A DNA stretch of 10,155 bases, from the NCBI GenBank assembly GCA_028718465.1, contig JAQULX010000066.1, positions 1 to 10,155 of the forward strand, read 5' to 3'. Position 1 is the first letter of the stretch; every line of letters starts with the position of its first letter. A program made the translations under genes and the position numbers. This document shows, in pieces, positions 1-6,503 of the stretch. Source of the DNA: Dehalococcoidales bacterium (lineage in GTDB: Bacteria; Chloroflexota; Dehalococcoidia; Dehalococcoidales; UBA3254). The notes below the pieces were generated by a model. It searched no databases, was not told the origin of the DNA, and saw only the letters and a program-made list of their open reading frames with translations.

Positions 1-8
1 GGCTAATA

Positions 9-68
9 ACGGTGGAGTCCCCGACTGCAAGGTCGGGATAATACCGTGGGAAGTCAGGCAGGATATCC
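9..68 (+). other. Possible structured RNA element at the left edge (class unknown)
   Basis: Bases 9-13 (ACGGT) can pair with 43-47 (ACCGT), enclosing a perfect 6-bp hairpin, CCCGAC at 20-25 with GTCGGG at 32-37 and a TGCAAG loop. A short palindrome, GGATATCC, follows at 61-68. The wording GGTGGAGTCC and AAGTCAGG loosely recalls conserved strings of cobalamin riboswitches, but the closing ACCTGCC and the characteristic core are not convincingly present. Part of a group II intron or another structured RNA is equally possible. The element may continue left of the window. I can support the nested helices, not a class. Confidence 0.25.
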
Positions 69-205
69 AAAACGAAATGTTAGGGTTTTTTCGTCATGGA
101 AAAGGGATAGCAACAAAAGTGAAATGTTACTATTCCAAATTCTGTCTTGACCCCGTAGAACGAGATCATAGACCGGACCGAGCACGGACTATAGGAGGAA
201 TTGTC

Positions 206-229
206 TTGTCGACCACTTCTGAACAATAG
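206..229 (+). other. Possible 7-codon leader ORF or gene remnant before the Fe-S gene
   Basis: A very good ribosome binding site, AGGAGG at 193-198, lies 7 bases before a TTG at 206. That TTG opens a seven-codon frame, M-S-T-T-S-E-Q, ending in TAG at 227-229. The same ribosome binding site is only 2 bases from the TTG at 201 that would be in frame with the iron-sulfur gene, which is too close for normal initiation. The short frame could be a leader peptide whose translation is coupled to the gene behind it, or the remnant of a decayed gene start. Only the spacing supports it. Confidence 0.25.
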
Positions 230-251
230 ACTAAATTTATGGAAGATAACT

Positions 252-1433
252 ATGAATCATAGCTTCGTTGCGTTAAAAAAAGAGGTAATCGATAGAGGTC
301 TATGCACACTTTGCGGAACGTGCATTGGCATTTGCCCTAAAGGAAGTTTGACTCTGGCCTATGAAAACGATGAACCTCAAATTGAGCTAAATGGAATATG
401 CTCATCCTGCGGGTTGTGCTACAAAGTCTGCCCTGGTGCGGATATTCCCATGCCAGAGCTAATGGAATTTTGTTTTAACAGAAAGCACGAGGTTAAACCA
501 GATGATCTGGGAGTCTTTAGTTGCAGTAGTATGGGATTCGCAACCGATCACATGGTTCGTAAAGCAGGAGCGAGCGGTGGGATAGCTACCGCACTTCTTA
601 TCTATGGATTAGAAACAGGGTTAATAGACTGCGCTCTGGTTGCCGGATTCTCTAAAGAAAAGCCCTGGCAAACCGAGGCTAAAATTGCCGTCACAAAAAA
701 AGAGCTAATAGAAGCTTCACAGTCAAAATATGCTCCTGTGGCAGTAAATGCGATGCTTAACGAAGCTATAAAGCGAGGTTTCCGCAAAATTGCCATTGTT
801 GGTTGCCCTTGCCATATTCACGCCATAAGAAAATTGGAGTATCAAGGACTAAGGCCCGAAATCGTTGACAAAATAAAGCTTCTTCTGGGTTTGTTTTGTG
901 GCGCACAATTCAATTTTGAAGGGACCAGGCATGTACTTGTGGAAAAATGCGGCGTTACAGACCTGGAGGATATTACCAAAATTCAGTACCGGGGTAGAAG
1001 CAATAGCGGCTGGGATTCCCGTTTTGTAGTGGAATTAGATAAGGGTGAAAGGAGAGAATTACAAAAATTCGATTTAGTCTTCGGAGGCTTAATGTTTTTC
1101 AAGAGAGATCGATGTGCTATGTGTATTGACTGGTCGGCCGAGTTGGCTGATATATCACTGGCAGATTACTGGGGACCTTCAATTAACCCTGGTGATGAGG
1201 CAAGCTACTCTTCTATATTAGTAAGGTCGAACAGGGGGATGGAATGGTATCAAGAAGCGCAAAAGGCAGGATATATACAAGTTAGGGAATCATCTCCTGA
1301 ATACTTGATTAAGAGTTCTGGCTTTGAGACTAAAAAGCACGGCAATGCTTTTCATCTAAACTGGAGAAGCCGTCATGGTTGGCCTACGCCTGATTACCAC
1401 TATATTCCCGATTATAGTCCCCATAAATGGTAG
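252..1433 (+). CDS. FrhB/FdhB-like coenzyme F420 hydrogenase/dehydrogenase beta-subunit family protein (Fe-S flavoprotein)
   Basis: A predicted cytoplasmic redox protein of 393 residues. Two ferredoxin-type motifs bind [4Fe-4S] clusters: C18-x2-C21-x2-C24-x3-C28-P and C50-x2-C53-x2-C56-x3-C60-P. The FrhB-type N- and C-terminal domains follow, with GASGG at 106-110, G-C-P-C-H at 184-188, GLFCG at 213-217, and the late R-C-x2-C-x-D motif (C288, C291) leading into AELADIS-x2-D-Y-W. In the family this fold carries FAD and moves electrons between iron-sulfur clusters and F420, ferredoxin or another substrate; the actual substrate here is unknown. I chose ATG 252, with GGAAG at 241-245, because the alternative TTG 201 sits 2 bases from its ribosome binding site. 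No hydrogenase or dehydrogenase partner subunits are adjacent. By eye the DNA is more AT-rich than the sulfur genes, which would fit transfer. The family is clear; the role is open. Confidence 0.9.
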   Translation: MNHSFVALKKEVIDRGLCTLCGTCIGICPKGSLTLAYENDEPQIELNGICSSCGLCYKVCPGADIPMPELMEFCFNRKHEVKPDDLGVFSCSSMGFATDHMVRKAGASGGIATALLIYGLETGLIDCALVAGFSKEKPWQTEAKIAVTKKELIEASQSKYAPVAVNAMLNEAIKRGFRKIAIVGCPCHIHAIRKLEYQGLRPEIVDKIKLLLGLFCGAQFNFEGTRHVLVEKCGVTDLEDITKIQYRGRSNSGWDSRFVVELDKGERRELQKFDLVFGGLMFFKRDRCAMCIDWSAELADISLADYWGPSINPGDEASYSSILVRSNRGMEWYQEAQKAGYIQVRESSPEYLIKSSGFETKKHGNAFHLNWRSRHGWPTPDYHYIPDYSPHKW

Positions 1434-1516
1434 TTAGTCCCAGAGTAATGGCAAGATCGGAATAAACACATAATCCAAGGCGGTCTTTACCGAACTTGCG
1501 TGCAGGTTTCGGACGT

Positions 1517-1545
1517 AAAATCCCCATTGAAAAATGGGGATTTTT
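1517..1545. terminator. Strong bidirectional intrinsic terminator
   Basis: AAAATCCCCATT at 1517-1528 pairs perfectly with AATGGGGATTTT at 1533-1544 around a GAAA loop. A T run closes the + strand side, and the matching A run on the left gives a T run on the - strand. It lies between the convergent iron-sulfur gene (ends 1433) and the phosphoesterase-like gene (ends 1643), so it can stop transcription from both sides. Confidence 0.9.
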
Positions 1546-1642
1546 CCGATAATGGCTGAATAGATAATATGGATTCATTGATAAAACGTGAAGCCTCTAT
1601 AACCAACCTTCTCAAAAATTTCAATTATCTTAAGTAAAAGCG

Positions 1643-2326
1643 CTATAGATCGATTGTCTGAACATTCCGGTCTGTCCAGTTTATCCAGGCTGCCGAGCCT
1701 TCGGACAGCCAGCCGGGATTTACTAACAGGCCGTGTTTCTCTTTTTCGTAACCGCGGTGTTCTTTTCTCCCTCCCACAACACAGACGGATGGATGGTATG
1801 TCTTTATGAATTCATCTATCAGGGCGCTGCCGCCGTTCCCGGATAGTTTACCGGCAGGCGGTTCGGAAAATAGTAGAACCTTCATGGTAATGGTAGAATG
1901 CCACAGGCTGCGCAGCCAGTATTCGGCTGAGGTATGTGAATATTTGATAACCGGACCGGTGGCATCTTCAGACTCGGTGGCCTGTCCCCCGAGACCCATT
2001 ATAAACATATTGGATTTGGTATACGGAGCGGCATGAACGGACACAACATTGGAAAAAGTTACCTCAGCGGTTATGGCAGCTCTCATAAACTCCCCCAGCG
2101 GAGCATCCTGCTCACCCGGGATTACCAGGGATAGACAGGTGCTCTTACCCAGGATTTCAAAGCATTTTCTCACAGATTCTCTTTTGGAGGTTGCATCTGA
2201 GTCTGCTCTTGCTATTCCCCCGGCAAAAAGGATGGCGTCGGGGTTTCTGGTTTTTGCCACTTCTACCAGTTTTTTCAAATTGGTTTCGTCTCCGTTCATT
2301 CCCGCACAGGCCAGAAAGTTATTCAT
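1643..2326 (-). CDS. Degenerate calcineurin-like metallophosphoesterase-fold protein, probably non-catalytic
   Basis: A 227-residue protein that aligns by motif with the small TT1561/YfcE-like metallophosphoesterases, but with metal ligands replaced throughout. The usual S-D-x-H-G is A8-G-M-N-G12 (D to G9, H to N11). G-D becomes G36-G37. G-N-x-D becomes G71-E-Q-D74. T-H-x-P-P becomes F153-S-E-P-P157. G-H-x-H becomes G185-G-R-K188. The scaffold is kept: PDAILFAGG, GGSALIDEFI, R-G at 191-192, and VNPGWLSEG near the end. The frame is intact and the start is clear (ATG with GAGGAGGAG just upstream), so it is probably expressed as a pseudoenzyme that binds or senses something. No signal peptide or membrane segment is seen. 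It is transcribed alone from its own likely promoter. The fold is fairly sure; loss of activity is inferred from the missing residues. Confidence 0.75.
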   Translation of the reverse strand: MNNFLACAGMNGDETNLKKLVEVAKTRNPDAILFAGGIARADSDATSKRESVRKCFEILGKSTCLSLVIPGEQDAPLGEFMRAAITAEVTFSNVVSVHAAPYTKSNMFIMGLGGQATESEDATGPVIKYSHTSAEYWLRSLWHSTITMKVLLFSEPPAGKLSGNGGSALIDEFIKTYHPSVCVVGGRKEHRGYEKEKHGLLVNPGWLSEGSAAWINWTDRNVQTIDL

Positions 2327-2353
2327 TTCCTCTCCTCCTCTTTAAGCAGTATA

Positions 2354-2381
2354 AATATATTATCCTTTAAAAAATCGCCAA
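2354..2381 (-). promoter_or_regulatory. Likely sigma-70 promoter of the phosphoesterase-like gene
   Basis: Reading the - strand, TTGGCG (2381-2376) is followed after 16 bases by TATATT (2359-2354), matching the consensus at 4 and 5 of 6 positions. Transcription would start about 20 bases before the GAGGAGGAG ribosome binding site, giving a short leader to the ATG at 2326. Confidence 0.4.
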
Positions 2382-2611
2382 ATAGACGTAATGGCAAGGC
2401 TAATAGTGGGAGGTATAAGAGTATTTGCTTAGAGTCCGGCAATTGTTTCTCGAATTGTCCTGGAGTGATTTGATAAAACACCGGTAAAATATATGTACAA
2501 TCGATAGGCATAAGCCGCAAGCCTGTATGGGTTAATGTTTGAACCCGATATATATGGCTCCTGCCAAACGATTTGCCAGATCATGTTGCTATTCCGGCAA
2601 GCTGAGAAAAC
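2382..2611. other. Intergenic stretch between divergent promoters; nothing recognised
   Basis: No gene, RNA or clear repeat was recognised between the leftward promoter of the phosphoesterase-like gene and the rightward promoter of the Hsp20 gene. A 65-codon leftward frame crosses this area and ends in the start codon of the phosphoesterase-like gene, but it has no ribosome binding site and no protein-like signature. Confidence 0.5.
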
Positions 2612-2640
2612 CGGACATTTTGTTTTACGCTGAATATAGT
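2612..2640 (+). promoter_or_regulatory. Candidate sigma-70 promoter of the Hsp20 gene
   Basis: CGGACA (2612-2617) and TATAGT (2635-2640) are 17 bases apart and match the consensus at 4 and 5 of 6 positions. The leader to the Hsp20 start would be about 60 bases. No CIRCE operator (TTAGCACTC with its inverted copy) is present, so HrcA control is not supported here. Confidence 0.4.
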
Positions 2641-2706
2641 AACATTAATATTAGGAATGGAGTATTACCGTGGGAAAAATATTGATAGAGGATGAGGAGG
2701 TATACG

Positions 2707-3201
2707 ATGGCAATGCAGCGCTGGGAACCCTTTAAAGAAATGATGTCATTAAGGAATGCTATGGACAGGCTTCTGGAGGAAAGCTTTGTCAGTCCATCCC
2801 GCCTGTTTATGGAAAGGGAAGGCTTTGGCACGGTGCCTCTGGATGTGTATCAGACAGATAAGGAAGTGGTAGTCAAAGCCTCTCTGCCGGGATACAAACC
2901 GGAAGAAGTGGATATCTCCATTACCGGTGACGTGCTTACCATAAGAGGCGAGCATAAAGAGGAACAGGAGACTAAAGAAGAAAACTATTTTTATAAGGAA
3001 CGCCGGTACGGTTCTTTCAGCCGTTCGATCCCTATCCCGGTAGAGGTAAAAAGTGAGAAGGCTGAAGCTACATTTGATAACGGGATCCTGATGCTAAAAA
3101 TGCCCAAAATGGAAACCTCTAAACCCAAACAGATCAAGGTAAAAGCCGGCAAAGCCCAGCTTGAGTCCGGCAAAAAAACTACAACCGCTAAAAAATCATA
3201 A
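2707..3201 (+). CDS. Small heat shock protein, Hsp20/alpha-crystallin family
   Basis: An ATP-independent holdase chaperone of 164 residues, expected to form cytoplasmic oligomers that keep unfolding proteins soluble. The N-terminal arm, about residues 1-43, begins with the R-W-E-P-F pattern typical of bacterial class A Hsp20. The alpha-crystallin domain runs from about P44 to K134 and ends in the signature A121-x3-N-G-x-L128 with P133-K134. I143-K-V145 is the C-terminal I-x-I/V motif that anchors neighbouring dimers. A lysine-rich tail follows. I chose ATG 2707 because AGGAGG (2695-2700) sits 6 bases before it; an in-frame ATG at 2692 overlaps that ribosome binding site and is unlikely. The next gene on the same strand is a KGG stress protein about 450 bases downstream, so the two may share stress control without being one operon. 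Confidence 0.97.
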   Translation: MAMQRWEPFKEMMSLRNAMDRLLEESFVSPSRLFMEREGFGTVPLDVYQTDKEVVVKASLPGYKPEEVDISITGDVLTIRGEHKEEQETKEENYFYKERRYGSFSRSIPIPVEVKSEKAEATFDNGILMLKMPKMETSKPKQIKVKAGKAQLESGKKTTTAKKS

Positions 3202-3651
3202 ACATCGCAGGCTTCCGGGTATCTCAAGTATACCTTCGAAATAATAATTGTACCCGGAGCGAAAATAGCTGCTCTTTCCTGTTATTCTGGAGGCCTGGCC
3301 AACCTGTCTCCGGCCAGGCCGTGGAATCACTTCAACTCTTTCATGCTGGAGGCCTCGAGTGGCGAGGCTGAGGCATTTCCGGGCGGGTGACCTGTACAAA
3401 CGGGCTAATCCCTGTCTCTCCGAATCCGGCTGCTCATGACAGACTACTCTGGCATTACTTATATTCGTGCCGGATTATAAAGGTTTTGAATGGGTACGAA
3501 ATCAGTATTATTCTCATATTAAATACCGATATACCCGGATTCACTCTCTTCAATTCTTGAATAGTATGTTATATAGCGATAAACAATCAGGCATTTTACA
3601 GGCAGATTATAACATGCTGATAGTCTGGTAAGCGTTTCCAGGAGGCTAATT
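3202..3651. other. Noncoding stretch with several inverted repeats between hsp20 and the KGG gene
   Basis: No gene is recognised in these 450 bases. They hold perfect inverted repeats: TCCGGGTA 3214-3221 with TACCCGGA 3251-3258; GGCCTGGCC 3292-3300 with GGCCAGGCC 3312-3320; GCCTCG 3352-3357 with CGAGGC 3363-3368; and AATCCGGC 3423-3430 with GCCGGATT 3469-3476. None is followed by a clean T run, so the Hsp20 terminator is uncertain. TATAAA at 3476-3481 and TATAAC at 3608-3613 look like -10 boxes for the KGG gene, but I see no matching -35 box for either. Confidence 0.5.
3292..3320 (+). repeat. Perfect 9-bp GC-rich hairpin downstream of hsp20
   Basis: GGCCTGGCC and GGCCAGGCC pair perfectly around an 11-base loop. 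The position, about 90 bases after the Hsp20 stop codon, fits a transcript end or mRNA stabiliser. There is no T run behind it, so it is not a textbook intrinsic terminator. Confidence 0.6.
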
Positions 3652-3888
3652 ATGGAAAAAGAAGAGAGGCAGGTAATGTCCAAAGAGGAAGCCGGACGCA
3701 AAGGCGGAGCGGCCAGCACCGGCAAGGAAAGGCATTTTACACGGGAAAGCAAAGAACGACTTAAGGAAGGCGCCAGGAAAGGCGGTATGCATAGCGCCGG
3801 AACAGAAAAGCATTTCACATACGAGAGCAAAGAGCGACAGATAGCCGGCGCTAAAAAAGGCGGAGAGCACTCCCATGGCGGCGGCTGA
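3652..3888 (+). CDS. KGG-repeat general stress protein (GsiB/con-10-like)
   Basis: A very hydrophilic, charged, glycine-rich protein of 78 residues. K-G-G occurs at residues 17-19, 43-45 and 69-71, an exact 26-residue period. The spacer between them repeats as S-x-G-x-E-x-H-F-T-x-E-S-K-E-R. These are the marks of the KGG stress-induced family (Pfam KGG, which includes Bacillus GsiB), thought to act as disordered hydrophilin-like protectants during drying or osmotic stress. A histidine- and glycine-rich tail ends the protein and there is no cysteine. The start is sure: AGGAGG at 3640-3645 lies 6 bases before the ATG. It follows Hsp20 on the same strand and converges with the sulfur gene cluster on its right. 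Confidence 0.92.
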   Translation: MEKEERQVMSKEEAGRKGGAASTGKERHFTRESKERLKEGARKGGMHSAGTEKHFTYESKERQIAGAKKGGEHSHGGG

Positions 3889-3994
3889 GAAAGAGATACG
3901 CTTTATTCAAGTCCAAGCAATGTTTAAAATAATCCCGCAAACCGGGTGACCGGCATACCAGCACTTTCAGGTATAAGGATTCAAAGACCATGTT

Positions 3995-4031
3995 TCCTGA
4001 GGTGAGACCGGGCTGCGCTTAACGGTCAGGA
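3995..4031. repeat. Nested inverted repeat between the convergent KGG and mnmA genes
   Basis: TCCTGA (3995-4000) pairs with TCAGGA (4026-4031), or alternatively GACCG (4006-4010) pairs with CGGTC (4023-4027). It lies in the 150-base gap where the two convergent genes end. Without a T run on either side it is only a possible terminator. Confidence 0.3.
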
Positions 4032-4038
4032 TATCCGC

Positions 4039-5139
4039 CTATAATGCTTCAGATGGGGGGAACTTCTCAATAATCCCTCCTCCGATCACCACATCTCCAC
4101 GGTAAAACACCGCTGTCTGGCCGGGGGTAATGGCAAGTTGAGGTTCCTGGAATTTGACCTGCACTCTATCCGCATCCACAGGGACAACCCGGGCTTCAGC
4201 TTCTTTGTGAGATGAACGGATTTTAACGTTCAATTCAGTTGGCGCAGCTAAATTGGGAACAGCGATCCAGTTCATACCGGAAGCGATGAATTCCTGCCTG
4301 TAGATGTCCTTTTTGTCACCCACGATGATGGTATTCCGGACGGGATCTATTTCGATTACATAAAGCGGACTGGCAGCGGATATGGACAGTCCCCTGCGCT
4401 GTCCGATGGTGTAGTTCTGGATACCCTGGTGCTGACCGAGCACCTTCCCTTCCTTGTCGATAATTTTGCCCGGGCCGGAGCCGGACTGTATCACTGCGGA
4501 GTAATTGCCGGAGATGAAATTCTGGCTGTCCGGTTTATCCGCTACTGCCAGTCCCAGGCGGGCAGCGATCTGTCGTACTTCCTCCTTGTTCAGGTCGCCC
4601 AAAGGGAAAATGAGATGGCTGAGTTGTTTCTGGGAGAGAAAAGCGAGAAAATAAGACTGGTCTTTAGACCGGTCGATGGCTTTTTTCAGAAAATGGCGTT
4701 GATTATCAGCATCATACTCCACCCTGGCATAGTGCCCGCTGGCGATACAGTCAAATTCCAGGCCGATTTCACGGGCTTTCTCAATTAATGCTCCGAACTT
4801 GATCCGGTAATTGCACCGCACACAGGGATTCGGCGTTCTTCCGCAGGAATATTCCTGGCTGAAGTAGTCCAGCACAACGCTTTGATATTCCCGGGTAAGA
4901 TCGATCACATGGAAAGGGATTCCCAGCTTGTCCGCCACCTGGCGGGCATCTTCAGTATCAGCTTCCTCCTCCGGCCCATAACAACCGTGATGGGGAATTT
5001 TGTCCGTTGAGGGCGGTCCGGCCCATATCTTCATAGTAGCACCGGTAACCTGGCTCCCACGCTCCCGGACCAGGGCGGCTGCCACGGAGGAATCCACACC
5101 GCCGCTCATCAGAGCTAAAATTCTGGTATTACTATCCAC
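4039..5139 (-). CDS. mnmA: tRNA-specific 2-thiouridylase MnmA (variant lacking the second catalytic cysteine)
   Basis: Makes the 2-thio group of uridine 34 in tRNAs for Lys, Glu and Gln, using ATP to adenylate the base. At 366 residues it has normal family length. The PP-loop SGGVDSS is at 12-18, T-P-N-P-C106-V-R-C109-N carries the first catalytic cysteine region, then A-S-G-H-Y-A at 133-138, K-D-Q-S-Y at 159-163, Y-T-I-G-Q-R-R-G and a C-terminal beta-barrel. The second catalytic cysteine, in the usual D-S-x-x-I-C-F-I motif, is missing: the protein reads D204-S-Q-N-F-I-S-G-N-Y and has no cysteine after C131. C53, C99, C106, C109 and C131 are all in the first half. The start is GTG, since an in-frame TAA lies two codons upstream; GGAAAGG is about 12 bases before it. 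Last gene of the sulfur cluster, 135 bases after the desulfurase. Confidence 0.95.
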   Translation of the reverse strand: MDSNTRILALMSGGVDSSVAAALVRERGSQVTGATMKIWAGPPSTDKIPHHGCYGPEEEADTEDARQVADKLGIPFHVIDLTREYQSVVLDYFSQEYSCGRTPNPCVRCNYRIKFGALIEKAREIGLEFDCIASGHYARVEYDADNQRHFLKKAIDRSKDQSYFLAFLSQKQLSHLIFPLGDLNKEEVRQIAARLGLAVADKPDSQNFISGNYSAVIQSGSGPGKIIDKEGKVLGQHQGIQNYTIGQRRGLSISAASPLYVIEIDPVRNTIIVGDKKDIYRQEFIASGMNWIAVPNLAAPTELNVKIRSSHKEAEARVVPVDADRVQVKFQEPQLAITPGQTAVFYRGDVVIGGGIIEKFPPSEAL

Positions 5140-5274
5140 AGCTTACGCAACCTTTCCTTGTTGTTTCATCCCGGTTGGCCTTCATAATCTCGGATTGACC
5201 GGGTACTATTTGAGCTTGCAATGACGGGATAATAAAAGAGTTGCTTCTTCGTTCTAACCATTCTCTGTTACCTG
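5140..5274 (-). other. Gap between desulfurase and mnmA with hairpin and weak internal promoter
   Basis: The other gaps in this cluster are 12 and 5 bases, so a 135-base gap stands out. CCCGGT (5170-5175) can pair with ACCGGG (5198-5203). On the - strand, TTAGAA (5257-5252), 17 bases and TATTAT (5234-5229) form a weak promoter candidate for mnmA. The string GTCATTGCAAGC on the - strand resembles the GTCATTGCGAGC start of short dispersed repeats known in many bacterial genomes; this may be a decayed copy. Confidence 0.3.
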
Positions 5275-6498
5275 CTACTTTAACCTCGACTCCGCGATTT
5301 GCCGGACTGCCGCCAGGGTCTGTTCGATCTCTTCCGGGGTATTAAAATAGCCGGGGCTGATACGCACTGCCCCAAACTGTCCCGGCGAGTTCTCCCTGGA
5401 TAAATCCCCGGATTTTTCCGAATAAGAGATATCCCGTTTCCAGCCGGGTGGAATGGTGCCGATGGTCCTGTGAGCTTCCGGAGCACAGTGGAGTCCGGTC
5501 CTGACCTTGATATCAAACGCATGGTCGAGAACAGCGCCGACCTCAGACGGCTGATAACCCTCTATATTGAAAGAAAACCCAGGCGACTGCGGCGCCCCTT
5601 CAGGGGCTGTGTACAGCGCCACTCCGGGTATCTTTTTCAGGCCTTCAATCAAAGCCTTCATCAAAGCCTGCTCATGGGAATGGACCTTATCCTGGCCCTC
5701 GCGTAAAAGAAACCGCAGTCCCGCCCCCAGGCCGGCGATCCCCACGCCGTTCAGCGTTCCGGATTCATATTTATCCGGCAGAATTTCCGGTTGGGCTTCA
5801 TATTCCGAGTTCGAGCCTGTACCGCCTTCCATTAAAGAGTCGGGATTCACCTCCGGGCTGATATATAATACACCCACTCCAGGGGGGCCCAGCGGACCTT
5901 TATGGGCGGAAAAAGCCAGCAGATCAATATTTTCCGCCTGTACATCAAGGGTAAGATGACCGGCGCTTTGAGCGGCGTCCACCAGCAAGACCAGGCGATG
6001 TTTCCGGGCGAGTCGTCCATATTCCGCAATAGGCTGGATGACGCCGTTGACATTGGAGACATGGACCATCGCGATCATTCTGGTTTGCCCGGTAATGGCA
6101 GCTTCGATATCGGCTGCGGAAGCAGCTCCGGTCAGGGGGGAAACCGGTACCCGCGTGACCCTGACTCCCTGGCGCTCCAGTTTCCAGAGAGGGCGCGCCA
6201 CTGCATTGTGTTCCAGGCTGCTGGTGATAACATGGTCGCCCGGCTTCAACAGACCTTTTAGTCCGATGTTGATTGACTCGGTACAGTTCAGGGTGAAAAT
6301 GACTCTTTCCCTGGCCGACGCATTGATGAAGCGGGCAATCAAAGTCCGGACTTCTTCGATGGCCTGCTTGGCAGCCATCGCCAGACTGTGGCTGCCGTGA
6401 CCGGGGTTGCCTCCTTTTTCCCGGAGGAATTTCTCCATTGCCTGATAAACGATCTCCGGCTTGGGCCAGGAGGTAGCGGCATTATCCAGATAAATCAT
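5275..6498 (-). CDS. Cysteine desulfurase, class V aminotransferase fold (TIGR01977-like, SufS/CsdA side)
   Basis: A PLP enzyme that takes sulfur from cysteine, releases alanine and holds the sulfur as a persulfide for Fe-S cluster, tRNA or cofactor synthesis. The 407 residues begin with the family opening M-I-Y-L-D-N-A-A-T-S. H97 in LEHNA stacks on PLP, D174 and Q177 bind it, and K200 in FSAHKGPLG forms the internal aldimine. C338 in R-T-G-L-H-C-A-P is the catalytic cysteine. Between I-P-P-G352 and A377-V-R-I-S-P-G-Y-F-N-T lie about 24 extra residues (353-376), polar and charged, where family members usually run straight from a short F-P-x-G-T to V-R-x-S-x-G-Y-F-N-T. The ATG is 5 bases after the stop of the E1-like gene, with GGAG inside the end of that gene, so the two are probably translationally coupled. 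It is the natural sulfur source for MnmA downstream. Confidence 0.95.
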   Translation of the reverse strand: MIYLDNAATSWPKPEIVYQAMEKFLREKGGNPGHGSHSLAMAAKQAIEEVRTLIARFINASARERVIFTLNCTESINIGLKGLLKPGDHVITSSLEHNAVARPLWKLERQGVRVTRVPVSPLTGAASAADIEAAITGQTRMIAMVHVSNVNGVIQPIAEYGRLARKHRLVLLVDAAQSAGHLTLDVQAENIDLLAFSAHKGPLGPPGVGVLYISPEVNPDSLMEGGTGSNSEYEAQPEILPDKYESGTLNGVGIAGLGAGLRFLLREGQDKVHSHEQALMKALIEGLKKIPGVALYTAPEGAPQSPGFSFNIEGYQPSEVGAVLDHAFDIKVRTGLHCAPEAHRTIGTIPPGWKRDISYSEKSGDLSRENSPGQFGAVRISPGYFNTPEEIEQTLAAVRQIAESRLK

Positions 6499-6503
6499 TA
6501 CGG

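Noticed and set aside
1806..2345. Two + strand frames of 76 and 98 codons
   Set aside because: Antisense to the phosphoesterase-like gene, which has the ribosome binding site and family scaffold.
2323..2520. 65-codon - strand frame overlapping the start of the phosphoesterase-like gene by ATGA
   Set aside because: No ribosome binding site and no recognisable features; its 3' end simply reads through the promoter and ribosome binding site of the real gene.
2521..2706. CIRCE/HrcA operator before hsp20
   Set aside because: No TTAGCACTC-N9-GAGTGCTAA or close variant is present.
3519..3876. - strand frames of 103 and 76 codons over the KGG gene
   Set aside because: Shadows of a repeat-rich gene whose sense frame has exact 26-residue periodicity and a perfect ribosome binding site.
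4429..4788. 119-codon + strand frame
   Set aside because: Antisense to the MnmA coding sequence, whose motifs are clear throughout.
5470..6400. Several long + strand reading frames (for example 5567-5959, 5902-6261, 6038-6400)
   Set aside because: They lie antisense to the well-supported cysteine desulfurase, lack ribosome binding sites and show no protein family features.
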